Source of the DNA: Nitrosomonas sp.
Lineage (GTDB): Bacteria; Pseudomonadota; Gammaproteobacteria; Burkholderiales; Nitrosomonadaceae
NCBI GenBank assembly: GCA_016721865.1
Contig: JADKHF010000013.1
Coordinates: forward strand, 1-64,000
Length of the DNA: 64,000 nucleotides
Direction of reading: 5' to 3'
This document shows positions 19,116 through 28,473 of the stretch, piece by piece. The notes beneath the pieces are model-generated. The model searched no databases. It saw only the letters and a list, made by a program, of their open reading frames with translations, and was not told the DNA's origin. A program made the translations under genes and the position numbers. Within the stretch, counting starts at the first letter, position 1; each line of letters starts with the position of its first letter.

Positions 19116-19811
19116 GTGTCTTTGTCAGCGCACAGCGCTAAACCGGGGTCAATGAATACATTTTTTGAGCGTGGTTTCGAGCAATTAAAGCAGGATTATC
19201 CTTCGATTCAGGAAATCAATGCGGCAAGTAAAGATTGCCTTTATCGTCAAGGGGACGATTGTGTCCATATCTTCTGGATTAAAAGCGGTATCGTGAAACT
19301 CTCCCATCTGACAGCACAGGGAACTGAGATTACCATTGCGCTGCTGAGAAAAGGGGATGTCATTGGTCATTTACCGGGCGATTCTGCCCGTCATGAAATG
19401 GAAGAGACGGCACAAGCACTCGGGGAAGTGAGTTACTATCGTTTGGCCTATAGCGATTTCAAGGCATTGCTGTCACAGCACGCGGAACTGGCGTGGCATG
19501 TGTTTGAGGAGACATACGGCCGCAAGCAGAAAATCGAACGCAAACTACGGACCATTCTGACGCAACCAGTTGAGATTCGCCTTGCCGCGACGTTACTGGA
19601 GTTGGCGGAGATGTTCGGAATCCGCTGCACGCATGGCTATGCACTGGAAATTCACTTAACGCAGCAGGATGTGGCGGATTTGATCGGTGCCAGCCGCCCG
19701 GTTGTGAGTACCATCCTGAATGATTTCAGAAACCGCGGGATGCTCGACTATACGCGCGATCAGATTTGTATCAATGACGCCGCACTCAGTGAATTCTGTC
19801 AAGCCAAGTGA
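19116..19811 (+). CDS. Crp/Fnr-family transcription regulator
   Basis: A 231-residue one-component regulator. The N-terminal cyclic-nucleotide-binding-like beta roll (about 30-140: RQGDDCVHIFWIKSGIVKLS, RKGDVIGHL) lacks an Fnr-type cysteine cluster. The C-terminal winged helix has HLTQQDVADLIGASRPVVST as recognition motif. The GTG at 19116 has AAGGGAG eight bases upstream; an ATG at 19152 is an alternative. The residues that contact cAMP are not clearly kept, so the signal is unknown. Its nearest neighbour on the right is the methyltransferase of the restriction island, probably unrelated. Confidence 0.85.
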   Translation: MSLSAHSAKPGSMNTFFERGFEQLKQDYPSIQEINAASKDCLYRQGDDCVHIFWIKSGIVKLSHLTAQGTEITIALLRKGDVIGHLPGDSARHEMEETAQALGEVSYYRLAYSDFKALLSQHAELAWHVFEETYGRKQKIERKLRTILTQPVEIRLAATLLELAEMFGIRCTHGYALEIHLTQQDVADLIGASRPVVSTILNDFRNRGMLDYTRDQICINDAALSEFCQAK

Positions 19812-20050
19812 TCTCCGGTTTGTTTGGCAGGTAACAGACACTGTGGCAGCGCTGTATTCGCAGTATTAATGGTCCTCGATAACCTGCACCTTTTCACTGA
19901 GTAGGCGTTCCGAAAGCAGAATCGTGTAGTTCACATTCGTGTTGCCAGAGCGCGCTTCCAAAAAGTCTTGCACACAAAATCTTGACTGGGCATAAAAAAT
20001 GACATATTGTCCGCAAAAGTTCCCAGATAATTCAGATATACTAAATAGCC

Positions 20051-21324
20051 ATGAATGCCACTCTCACCTTGATCAGCGATCAAGATACGGTACTTTCCTA
20101 TCTGGACGAAGCCCGTAAACACCATACACAAGCAACCATTGCCAAATATTTGGACATTGACGTCCGTACCGTCAGAAGGTGGGAAACGAGACAAACTCCC
20201 CCTCCCGCCTATCTGGTTCACGCATTGCAGCAACTATTGCCATTCGGCGAGGACAGGCCGAAAGGCACGTTCGATTTTATCGATCTGTTCGCGGGCATCG
20301 GTGGTCTGCGCAAGGCATTTGAACAAATCGGCGGGCGTTGCGTGTTCACCAGCGAATGGGATGGCTATGCACAAAAGACTTATGCCGAAAACTTTCGCGA
20401 TGGACATCCCATTGCCGGAGACATCACCCAAGTGCAAGCCACCGACATTCCAGACCACGACGTGCTGTTGGCCGGATTCCCCTGCCAGCCTTTTCTCGAT
20501 TGGGGTGTCCAAGAAGAATGCCTCGGCAAGGCGCACGGTTTTGCTTGCGAAACGCAAGGCACCCTATTCTTCGACGTGGCGCGCATCATCGAAGAAAAAC
20601 GTCCGCGCGCTTTCCTGCTGGAAAACGTCAAGAACCTCGTCTCGCACGACAAAGGCCGCACCTTCGAAGTCATCCGCCGCACTCTGACCGAAGACCTCGG
20701 CTATCACATCCACTATCGCGTCATGGACGGTGCGCACTTCGTCCCGCAACACCGCGAGCGCATCCTCATCGTCGGTTTCCGCGAGCCGACCGCATTCGAT
20801 TTCGATGCCCTGCCCCTGCCGCCCAAGGGCGTACACAAACTCAAGGATATCCTGCACCGTACCGATGGCAGCGAACCTGTCTTGCCGTGGGACGAAGAAC
20901 GATTTTTCAACCACAAAATAAAACGTACGCAGGATAAATACACCCTGACCGACAACCTCTGGCTCTACTTGCAGAACTACGCCGCGAAGCCCAAAGCAAA
21001 GGGGAACGGCTTTGGCTTTGGTTTAGTCAAACCCGAGACGTGGCGCGTACTTTATCCGCGCGCTATTACAAGGACGGATCGGAAATCCTGGTGTATCAAG
21101 GCGCGCGCAAAAATCCCCGCAGACTAACGCCCAGAGAATGTGCGCGGCTGATGGGCTATCCCGACACGTTCAAGATTCCGGTGTCGGATACACAAGCGTA
21201 CAAATTATTTTCTCAAGCAGCAGTTGTGCCGCTAGTTGAATATGTGGCTAAACTAATGGTGTCGCAACTCAACTTAGGGGAGAAGGCACCGGAAGCGGAA
21301 GCTGTCGAAGTGCCAAAAGACATC
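20051..21324 (+). pseudogene. DNA (cytosine-5)-methyltransferase, Dcm/M.EcoRII-like, frameshifted
   Basis: Type II modification enzyme. Residues 20-65 are a helix-turn-helix (TIAKYLDIDVRTVRRWE) as found in Dcm/M.EcoRII relatives. Motif I is FIDLFAGIGGLRKAF, motif IV GFPCQPF with the nucleophile Cys, motif VI LLENVKNL, motif VIII QHRERILIVGF. Between about 20492 and 20525 the text reads in the wrong frame and then recovers; the other frame there gives SIGVSKKNA, the normal sequence after motif IV. A further missing G near 21036 separates the C-terminal part (RTLSARYYKDGSE ... RECARLMGYPD). No stop separates it from the endonuclease that follows. Specificity (CCWGG-like) is a guess from family. 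Confidence 0.78.
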
Positions 21325-22101
21325 ATGGCTACAAATCGCTGGACGAAAGAACAACTTAAACTTGCATTCCATCTTTATTGCCAACTTCCTTTTGGAAGGT
21401 TGCACAGCCGGAATCCTGAAATTATCCAGCTTGCAAAACTGATTGGTCGCACATCTGGCGCAGTCGCAATGAAGCTAGTAAATTTTGCTTTAGCCTTGAT
21501 CCGGCAATCACCAGCACGGGGCGCACAGGTTTGGGTAATGCAGGTTCACTTGACAAAGAAGTTTAGGTAGAATTTCATGCGGACTGGGAAAAGCTTGCTG
21601 TGGAATGTGAAATGCTTAGACGCATCTTGACCATGCCGCGCCACCCTTAGACGAAGCGGATGAGTTGCTCATACCAGAAGATTTTTCTGGCGAAACAAGA
21701 CGAATCGTTACCGAGCAACGTATCAAGCAAAACTTTTCCGCCGGGCTGTGCTGAGCAGCTACCGGAGTCGGTGCTGCATGTCTGGCCTGTCTGAGCCGCG
21801 CCTACTGGTTGCCAGTCATATTGTGCCGTGGAGCAAAGACAAGGCGAATCGCTTAAATCCAAGCAATGGTCTGTGCCTTTCGGCGATTCATGACAAGGCT
21901 TTTGATAAAGGTCTGATAACGCTCACCGATGACTTCAAGATCGTTGTCTCGGAGGAGCTGAAGCGGAAAAACGATTCTTTCATAATAGAGGTTCTGTTAC
22001 CGTTGAATGGTCTCGCAATTGAACCGCCAGAACGTTTCGTGCCGCAAGCCGAGTTTATTGCATGGCATAGAAGCGAACTCTTCGTGGACAATCTGAAGTA
22101 G
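21325..22101 (+). pseudogene. HNH-type restriction endonuclease remnant
   Basis: The start MATNRWTKEQLKLAFHLYCQ is the typical N-terminus of HNH_2-type restriction endonucleases found beside Dcm-like methylases. The frame changes near 21495, and the continuation (SLDPAITSTGRTGLGNAG) meets a TAG near 21567 where Trp is expected. Another break falls near 21630-21745. The HNH nuclease part is whole at 21748-22101: ASHIVPWSKDKANRLNPSNGL..HDKAFDKG contains the H, N and H residues. The in-frame stop plus several shifts suggest true decay. Confidence 0.7.
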
Positions 22102-22106
22102 CCACT

Positions 22107-22289
22107 ATGCAACTCACTGCAAAGCAAACCGATCACCCAATCTATTACATCATGTCCGACCAACCGGACTGTTGTGGCAAATGCGGAAGCCGTCTTGATT
22201 TAGCGGAAATCAGAGTGGTTGATGGTGAGCGCGTATTTATTTCAAAGTGCCTTGGCTGTCATCGGGAGGTGCTAATTGTCGAAGAATAA
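22107..22289 (+). CDS. Small zinc-ribbon protein
   Basis: Sixty residues starting five bases after the endonuclease stop. Two knuckles, CCGKCGS and SKCLGCH, make a four-cysteine zinc ribbon. Such small proteins often accompany restriction islands, but the role is unknown. Confidence 0.5.
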   Translation: MQLTAKQTDHPIYYIMSDQPDCCGKCGSRLDLAEIRVVDGERVFISKCLGCHREVLIVEE

Positions 22290-22638
22290 GCAGCTATGGG
22301 TTGCAAATATTGCCGAGGTGCTATTTTACATCCCTGCAAAAAACCTGACAGCCTGACTTCCGGGTATTGTGGATAAAGTATGAGCTGCGCACCATTTGCC
22401 TGTTCGATAATTTCTTCATTTACCCAGTAGAGTTCGATCTTGGCTTTGAAGTTTGGATACTTTCCTTCGGGATAATCGGTAACGTGCCATAAGGAAAGAA
22501 TGGAAGCACCTCGAAATTTCCGCCAAGGTATATCTGCTGTTTGCTGTTATCGTTCTCAGCAAGCTGTTTGAAAAAGACCCGTTTTGCATTCAAGCCACGA
22601 AAGCGTTGAACAAGTTCTGCTATGCGATTAAGGCTCAT
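22259..22638 (-). pseudogene. Truncated restriction endonuclease, possibly MvaI/BcnI-like
   Basis: The N-terminus MSLNRIAELVQRFRGLNAKR leads to KQLAENDNSKQQIYLGG, a pattern I associate with MvaI/BcnI-family type II endonucleases. After one frame change near 22475 it continues with FKAKIELYWVNEE and GAQLILYPQYPEVRLSGFL, then runs out within the end of the oppositely transcribed zinc-ribbon gene. Only the first ~125 residues are present, so the nuclease core is lost. MvaI cuts CCWGG, which fits the neighbouring Dcm-like methylase, but the family match rests on memory of the motif. Confidence 0.45.
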
Positions 22639-22769
22639 TTTTCGCCGCGCTGTGCATCAGGATGACCAAAGTGATAGATATTTACAGTGGTAATTCTTTG
22701 GACGGTGTAAGCACGAGTTCCCTCACCGAGAATTGTTCCAACTTTTAGAAGTGTTTTTAGTGACAACAT
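22635..22769 (-). CDS. 44-residue ORF coupled to the endonuclease remnant
   Basis: MLSLKTLLKVGTILGEGTRA begins a 44-codon frame whose TGA overlaps the ATG of the following truncated endonuclease (ATGA). The overlap suggests translational coupling and therefore a real gene. No family is recognised. Confidence 0.4.
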   Translation of the reverse strand: MLSLKTLLKVGTILGEGTRAYTVQRITTVNIYHFGHPDAQRGEK

Positions 22770-22831
22770 ATTTTTTCACGCTCATCGCGTAGTAGTGGAG
22801 TGAATCTCAGGCATTTTAGAGGATTGACAAC

Positions 22832-23038
22832 ATGAAAGTCAGGATTTCCCATCGCGGATGCCCTTCGTCGTGCAGCTTCCCTGACAGTCAGGCTGCTACA
22901 TCGGGAAGGGTCATAATGAATGAAATAGTGCCCATCCTTGGAGATATGGGAAGTGAATGTAGCGGAAGGCCTCCCCCCGACGCATATCCGGATTTTCAGT
23001 CCGTACTCAAACCCACCGGTTTTAGCCGGTGGTTGTTT
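22832..23038 (+). other. Structured stretch, possible IS200/IS605 right-end remnant
   Basis: No supported gene. The segment ends with a strong hairpin CCACCGGTTTTAGCCGGTGG (about 23011-23030). Upstream are the short palindromes GACGCATATCCGGAT and CAGTCCGTACTC. This order (end of a tnpB-like frame, structured RNA-like block, terminal hairpin) resembles the right end of IS605-type OrfB elements. The hairpin could instead be a simple terminator. Confidence 0.3.
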
Positions 23039-23067
23039 AGCTTAATTCACGGCCTTGGTTTTTTTGA

Positions 23068-23133
23068 TTACTTCGGTGCTTCTTTCTTAGGTTTCTTTGC
23101 TTCCTTGTTTTTGCGTTGCTGTCCTTTTGCCAT
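23068..23133 (-). CDS. 21-residue lysine-rich protein
   Basis: MAKGQQRKNKEAKKPKKEAP plus Lys, with AAGGAGA seven bases before the ATG, a near-perfect ribosome site. Very short basic proteins beginning with this kind of sequence are widespread in proteobacteria and usually left unannotated. Probably nucleic-acid-associated from its charge alone. It is below the size most gene callers accept. Confidence 0.65.
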   Translation of the reverse strand: MAKGQQRKNKEAKKPKKEAPK

Positions 23134-23201
23134 GATCGTCTCCTTGTGTGATGACAACGACATCATAAACTGAATGACAATGCTTGTGTTGCCGGTGCAT
23201 T

Positions 23202-24296
23202 CTATCGAGAAAATGTGTTTCGTGGTTGCGTTGTCAGTCGATATGGAACAATCCCGCCGCCGGAACATTTTCCAGCCGGAATGATCATCCTGGCGGCACA
23301 TGCCATAGCGGAAAGAGGGGGCAATTCCGGGAATTTGAAGCGTAAATCATAGAACCAGACACACAGACCTTGTTCCGAGGTGTCGATGCGTTCCAGTACC
23401 GGGAACACGGTAAATGCGCGGAAGGGTGCGAAGGCCGGGTGCAACCAAGCTTCTTTGACAAGCGTGGCTGTCGTTGGATCGCCGCCGGATAGTGAATGCC
23501 GCTGCCAGTTATTTTCCGCAGCCGGGCGATAAGCGGCCGCCATTCTTGCGAGCAACCAGGCATTTTCCGGGATTTGTTGCTGATTGCCGGATTGCTGCAG
23601 ATGGATGTCGGCGAGGTGATAGTTGTCACCGTGCCGGATGATAATTTTCCAGTGAAACGGTGACAGCGGTTGCGGCAGCACGCTGATTTGCGCGTGCGGC
23701 GTGGCGTATTCATTGGCATGTTGAGTGGCGATTTTGACGGCTTGCTGGTGCAGCATCGATAAAAAGACCACGTAACCGCATAGCACGGTCAATGCCAGGA
23801 TTGCCGGAATTCTTTGGCGTGGATAGCGCCATGAAACCAACAAACCGGCAATGATGATCAGGCTGAACCAGGGATCAATGACAAACACCAATGGAAGAGA
23901 GAAACGCTCGGTGGCGAACGGTGCGAACAGCATCAATCCATACGACGTAATCAAGTCTCCGGAAATATGAATGGCGATACCCAGACACGCGGGCTGAACA
24001 AATAATTTCCAGGTATAGCGCCAGCGAGAAAGCCATGAAAACAACCATGCCAGCAGCCATGCCCACAACGGCAGCAGGATCAGCGAGTGCGTTGGGCCTT
24101 GGTGCCAGTTCAGATAAGTCAGCGTATCGATCAGACGCAGCACAAGATCCACATCGGGAAACGCCGCTGCGGCGAAACCGGCGGCAACCTGCAGACGCAG
24201 CGGCAAACCGGTTTGTTCCAAGTGCCGTTGCGATGAAGATCGGGCCGCAGCTCGCGCCAGCAGGGCGCCGCTTAAGGCATGCGTGAGCGGGTCCAT
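23202..24296 (-). CDS. Metal-dependent hydrolase-like membrane protein (YdjM/DUF457)
   Basis: A 364-residue inner-membrane protein. MDPLTHALSGALLARA at the start, AAAFPDVDLVLRLID and HQGPTHSL carry the conserved H, D and H residues of the YdjM family, possibly binding a metal at the membrane face. Four to five membrane spans follow (LLPLWAWLLAWLF, LVFVIDPWFSLIIIAGLLV, ILALTVLCGYVVFLS). The C-terminal ~150 residues are a soluble periplasmic-type domain. Family members are linked to DNA-damage responses, but no LexA box is evident here. Confidence 0.82.
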   Translation of the reverse strand: MDPLTHALSGALLARAAARSSSQRHLEQTGLPLRLQVAAGFAAAAFPDVDLVLRLIDTLTYLNWHQGPTHSLILLPLWAWLLAWLFSWLSRWRYTWKLFVQPACLGIAIHISGDLITSYGLMLFAPFATERFSLPLVFVIDPWFSLIIIAGLLVSWRYPRQRIPAILALTVLCGYVVFLSMLHQQAVKIATQHANEYATPHAQISVLPQPLSPFHWKIIIRHGDNYHLADIHLQQSGNQQQIPENAWLLARMAAAYRPAAENNWQRHSLSGGDPTTATLVKEAWLHPAFAPFRAFTVFPVLERIDTSEQGLCVWFYDLRFKFPELPPLSAMACAARMIIPAGKCSGGGIVPYRLTTQPRNTFSR

Positions 24297-24340
24297 GGCT
24301 TAGCCGGACTTGGCAAGAATTTGGGGTGTAACCGGTTCTG

Positions 24341-25005
24341 TCAGTGGAGAAGATTCAACAGCAGCGGAAATTTCAGGTGCAGATCCGGATTCTGCGGCGG
24401 AATCGGTTGTGGTTTCATTGCGCGAGTGCCATATATTAGACGATCCAGCGACTCAGCCACCTGTAGTTTCTGCTCCAGAAAATCACGTGTGCGTTGTGAA
24501 TTTTCTGATTCATCCCGCATCCAGTGCACAAAGTCGCCAGATAAATCGTAGTCAGCGCTGTTTCTTCCAGTGCGCCGCACAAACGTGGCATCGCGTTGCG
24601 CGGCTTCGCGCATCCATTGCACCGTGCGGCTGATGCGCATGATGGCGGGAATCTGGATATGCAGATGGCCGGGCTCCAGTTTGGCGCCAATCATCTGCCG
24701 CGTTACATTGCGATGCGCGGCCAATGCGTCCAGCCAGGTCATGATGAGATGATGCAAACGCTCCCGCGGTGATAATGACAGGAATTCTGTGGTTTCCGCT
24801 GCCCTGAGCATTTGGCTGTCAGCCCGGTCAAACCAGACATCAACCAGATCCTCCTTTTCGCGGAAATAAGGACGGATATCATCCAGGAAATGTTCAACTC
24901 AGCAGCCACATCAAACAAACGTACCGCTTCCCAATTTGAGCGTTCCGCGATGGCAACAGCCGTATCTACAATCGCCTCGCGTATCTCAAGCTTATTTTTT
25001 TGCAT
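24341..25005 (-). CDS. TetR/COQ9-like protein, frameshifted
   Basis: KLEIREAIVDTAVAIAERSN and VRLFDVAAELNIS form a TetR-like helix-turn-helix. One missing base near 24890 restores LDDIRPYFREKEDLVDVWFDRADSQ, joining the C-terminal frame (RERLHHLIMTWLDALAAHR ... DFLEQKLQVAESLDRL). Between about 24520 and 24590 the other frame reads EETALTTIYLATL, more helix-like than the printed frame, so two compensating indels may hide there. GGAGA precedes ATG 25005. COQ9-type proteins bind ubiquinone precursors; a DNA-binding TetR role is equally possible. Confidence 0.6.
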
Positions 25006-25159
25006 CTTGATTCTCCACAGTGCGTTAATAGGCATGGCATCATGCAATGCCGTTTTCACTATAACATACATGAAAAAGCTGGGAAAATGGGATGCTGATC
25101 TTTCTTATTCGGTTCTGTATACGCGGTTTGTCGTTCTCGTGTTGAAGAGGTAACTATCT

Positions 25160-25423
25160 ATGAAAGCAAAGAAATTCGATGCTGACTTTGACAGCGGCGG
25201 GGATGTGATGTCAGTTTTGGATATTTCCTGGGCACGCCGTCCTTTGCAAAAACAAAGAGGAATTAATGTGGATTTTCCGGACTGGATGATCGAATCTCTC
25301 GACAAGGAGGCCAGTCGGTTGGGCGTGACGCGCCAGTCCATCATTAAAATCTGGCTGGCTGAGCGGCTGGAATCGTTGACTTCAAGCAAGCAAGAGAATC
25401 TAACTACGAAGACATCTGTTTGA
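25160..25423 (+). CDS. CopG/BrnA-like ribbon-helix-helix antitoxin, orphan
   Basis: Eighty-seven residues with the DNA-binding segment INVDFPDWMIESLDKEASRL and GVTRQSIIKIWLAERLE, typical of CopG-type antitoxins of BrnT-like toxins. A toxin normally lies immediately upstream; here only about 80 bases of non-matching sequence remain before the ATG, so the toxin appears lost. Overlaps the 3' end of the opposing HicB gene. Confidence 0.7.
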   Translation: MKAKKFDADFDSGGDVMSVLDISWARRPLQKQRGINVDFPDWMIESLDKEASRLGVTRQSIIKIWLAERLESLTSSKQENLTTKTSV

Positions 25424-25741
25424 TTGCGGCTTCGGTCAGAAATGCGGAGCGGTTCATGCCCGCTGCATTTGCCGCTGCATCAATCCTTGCCAGAACTCCG
25501 GCGGGGATGGTGATATTAATGCGCTTTGCCGCGCCATGTATTTGTGCCAGATCCACATCGACCAATCCGACTGTAAATCCAGCGCTATCAATAGATTCAG
25601 GGAGGACGGTTGCGGAATAGCTTCCCTGGCATGGTTCAGAATATCCGCAGCCGAAAAACAACCGGGTAGATCGGGAACGATAATTCCCCATGCAGTCCCT
25701 TGAGAGCCTCTCTCGATTAAAACGGGATACTGTATTTTCAT
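25404..25741 (-). pseudogene. HicB-like antitoxin, frameshifted and shortened
   Basis: MKIQYPVLIERGSQGTAWG and VPDLPGCFSAAD form the partial RNase-H-like HicB fold. The C-terminal ribbon-helix-helix RINITIPAGVLARIDAAAN follows in another frame. The middle is shorter than in normal HicB proteins (about 130 residues). No hicA toxin with its conserved His is found on either side. Confidence 0.6.
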
Positions 25742-25786
25742 GTCACTTATCCAATGTTGTTTAGTCCCACGGTGTGATGGAATAGG

Positions 25787-28013
25787 TTAATGCCTTGCAG
25801 TTCCACCATCACTTAATCGCATCGTCAACGCAATCCGCTTACGCTTTTCATCCACCTCCACGACCTTGACAGTAACCACCTGCCCGACTTTCACCACCGT
25901 ATGCGGGTCCTTGACGAATTTATCCGCCAGCGCGGAGATATGCACGAGTCCATCCTGATGCACGCCGATGTCGATAAACGCGCCGAAAGCGGCGACGTTG
26001 GTGACCACGCCTTCGAGCACCATGCCGGGGTGCAGGTCCTTCATCGTTTCGATGCCTTCCTTAAAGGTAGCGGTTTTAAAGGTGGAGCGCGGGTCGCGGC
26101 CGGGTTTTTCGAGTTCGTGCAGGATGTCTTTGACGGTCAGCAGGCCGAATTGCGCGTTCGCGTATTTTTCCGGGCGGATGGATTTCAGAACCGGTTGATT
26201 GCCGATCAATCCACTGACATCCAGGCTGACGTCACGGAGGATTTGCTCGACCAGCGGGTACGATTCCGGGTGCACGGCAGAAGCATCGAGCGGGTTCGTG
26301 CCGTTTGCAATGCGCAAGAATCCGGCGGCTTGTTCGAAGGTTTTTTCACCCAGGCTGGGGACTTTCAGCAAGTCTGTACGCTTAACGAACCTGCCTTTGG
26401 TGTTGCGTAGCGTGACGATATTGTGCGCGATTTTGCTGCTGAGACCGGCGACATAGCGCAGCAAAGCCGGAGAAGCGGTATTCACATCGACGCCGATAGC
26501 GTTGACGCTGTCTTCCACGACAGAATCGAGCGAGTGCGCCAATTTGTTCTGATCGACATCATGCTGATATTGGCCGACGCCAATCGATTTGGGGTCAATC
26601 TTGACCAGCTCAGCCAGCGGATCTTGCAACCGGCGCGCAATCGAGACGGCGCCGCGCAGCGACACATCCAGATCCGGCAATTCTTCGGAAGCGAGTTCGG
26701 AAGCGGAATACACCGAAGCACCGGCTTCGGATACCATGATCGAAGTGAGTTTGAGTTGCGGGTATTTTTTAATCAGATCCTTCGCCAGATGATCGGTTTC
26801 GCGCGATGCGGTACCGTTACCGATCGCAATCAGCGTTGCTTGATGCTGCTCAGCCAGTTGCTTTAACGTTTGCAGTGCAGAATCCCAGTCATTTTTCGGC
26901 GGGTGCGGATAAATGGTGGTGGTGGCCAATACTTTTCCGGTGGCATCCACGACCGCGACTTTCACGCCGGTGCGTAGCCCCGGATCGAGGCCGATGGTGA
27001 CGCGCGGACCGGCGGGCGGGGCGAGCAGCAGGGCTTTGAGGTTCTGCGCGAAAACCTGAATCGCTTCGGTTTCCGCGCGTTCCTGCAGGCTACTCATGAA
27101 CTCGGTTTCCAGATGCGCAAAGATTTTCGTGCGCCAGCTCGCGCGAACCGTATCGATCAACCAGGCATCGGCCGGGCGTTTTTGATCGTGGATGCTGAAT
27201 TGCCGGGCGATCAACAGCTCGCACGGGTTGAGCGCGGTCGTGCGCGTTTTTTCTTCGATTTCGGAATCCAGGTGCAGTTTTAACTTCAAAACCGCTTCGC
27301 GCTCACCGCGCAGCAATGCCAGCGCGCGATGCGACGGGATTTTGCTGATCGCCTCAGAATAATCATGGTAATCGGTGAATTTGTTGTCGCTGTCTTTTTT
27401 GTCCTTGGCGGCTTTGGCCGTCAGGATGCCATGCATGCGCAAGTATTCACGCAGAGCCTGGAGTAACGGCGCCTGTTCGGCGAAACGTTCCATCAGGATA
27501 TGCTGCGCGCCTTCCAGACGCGGCAGCAGCATCCGCAACGCCGGGATTGTCGCCTTCCTCGGTGGTGAAAGGCGCTTTAAGATATTTGGCTGCCTCGGTT
27601 TCCGGATTGAGCCTCGGGTTATTCAACAATGAATCCGCCAACGCCTGCAAACCGGCTTCATGGGCCATTTGTGCCTTGGTGCGGCGTTTTTTGCGGTACG
27701 GCAGGTACAAATCTTCCAGGTGCGCTTTGTCTTCGGTATGCGTGATGGCATCGAGCAGTTCCGGCGTCATTTTGTTCTGCTTTTCGATCGCCGAAATGAT
27801 CGCAAGCCGCCTTTTTTCCAGTTCACGCAAACTATGCAAGCGCTCTTCCAGCAAGCGCAGTTGCACGTCATCCAATCCACCGGTGGCTTCTTTGCGATAG
27901 CGTGCGATAAAAGGCACGGTGGCGCCTTCGTCCAATAACTGAACGGTGGATAGAATTTGTGTCAGTTTTACGGCGAGTTCTTTGGCAAGGCGTTGTTCTA
28001 TCGATGGCAACAT
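25787..28013 (-). CDS. tex: Tex-family RNA-binding transcription accessory protein, one frameshift
   Basis: Cytoplasmic nucleic-acid-binding protein linked to transcription. The N-terminal region (FIARYRKEATGGLDDVQLRLLEERL, LEDLYLPYRKKRRT) is followed after a break near 27540 by the YqgF/RNase-H-like domain (TIGLDPGLRTGVKVAVVD), paired helix-hairpin-helix segments (NTASPALLRYVAGLS, VPSLGEKTFEQAAGFLRI) and a C-terminal S1 domain (GMVLEGVVTNVAAFGAFIDI). Repaired length about 740 residues, slightly shorter than typical 770. One missing base in a GC-rich run would restore the frame. A monocistronic unit by spacing. Confidence 0.88.
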
Positions 28014-28090
28014 GGATGGGTATATTTATGGGTAATTAGAATGAAAATAAGTTGGTTGCGTTGCTATCCACCGCAACAAGATTTTAATTA

Positions 28091-28429
28091 TTACTTAGGC
28101 GCACTGGTTGGGTACAGAGCAATTTCCAAACCGGAACCGCATTTCCAGCATAATTGAAAATTGGTTGGATTTTCTTCACCGCAAGCAGGACAATGGATGG
28201 TGCCTATTGTTGCTGGTATTTTTTCATAAGCTTGCACAATCAATTTGCCGCGTTCATAGTCTTCGTCACGCATGACCCATACTTCCGGGTAGGCGTGGGT
28301 GAAGGGAATTTCTCCAGAGACACCTTGTGCGTGCTGGTTAAATAATTGTGCCGGGATATAGGCGTGTTCGAGCAGATCAAGTACTATCTGTGCTTCCATC
28401 AAATTGTTGGCAGAGTAAACTTTTTTCAT
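28091..28429 (-). CDS. DUF2007 domain protein with zinc ribbon
   Basis: About 112 residues. The N-terminal ferredoxin-like DUF2007 domain (KKVYSANNLMEAQIVLDLLE ... HAYPEVWVMRDEDYERGK) is followed by a zinc ribbon, CPACGEENPTNFQLCWKCG. ATG 28429 is preferred to 28453 because homologous domains begin with MKKVYSA. DUF2007 is proposed to act in signal transduction, but no partner is evident. Confidence 0.75.
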   Translation of the reverse strand: MKKVYSANNLMEAQIVLDLLEHAYIPAQLFNQHAQGVSGEIPFTHAYPEVWVMRDEDYERGKLIVQAYEKIPATIGTIHCPACGEENPTNFQLCWKCGSGLEIALYPTSAPK

Positions 28430-28473
28430 GCAATGGGAATTGCTAAAAAACAATCAGTTAATAGAGTAAAACT

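Noticed and set aside
20738..20937. Arg/His-rich open frames opposite and alongside the methylase
   Set aside because: They are shadow frames of the GC-rich methylase gene with low-complexity composition.
25072..25153. BrnT-type toxin upstream of the CopG-like antitoxin
   Set aside because: Only about 27 codons (MKKLGKWDADLSYSVLYTR...) are open and they do not match BrnT motifs.
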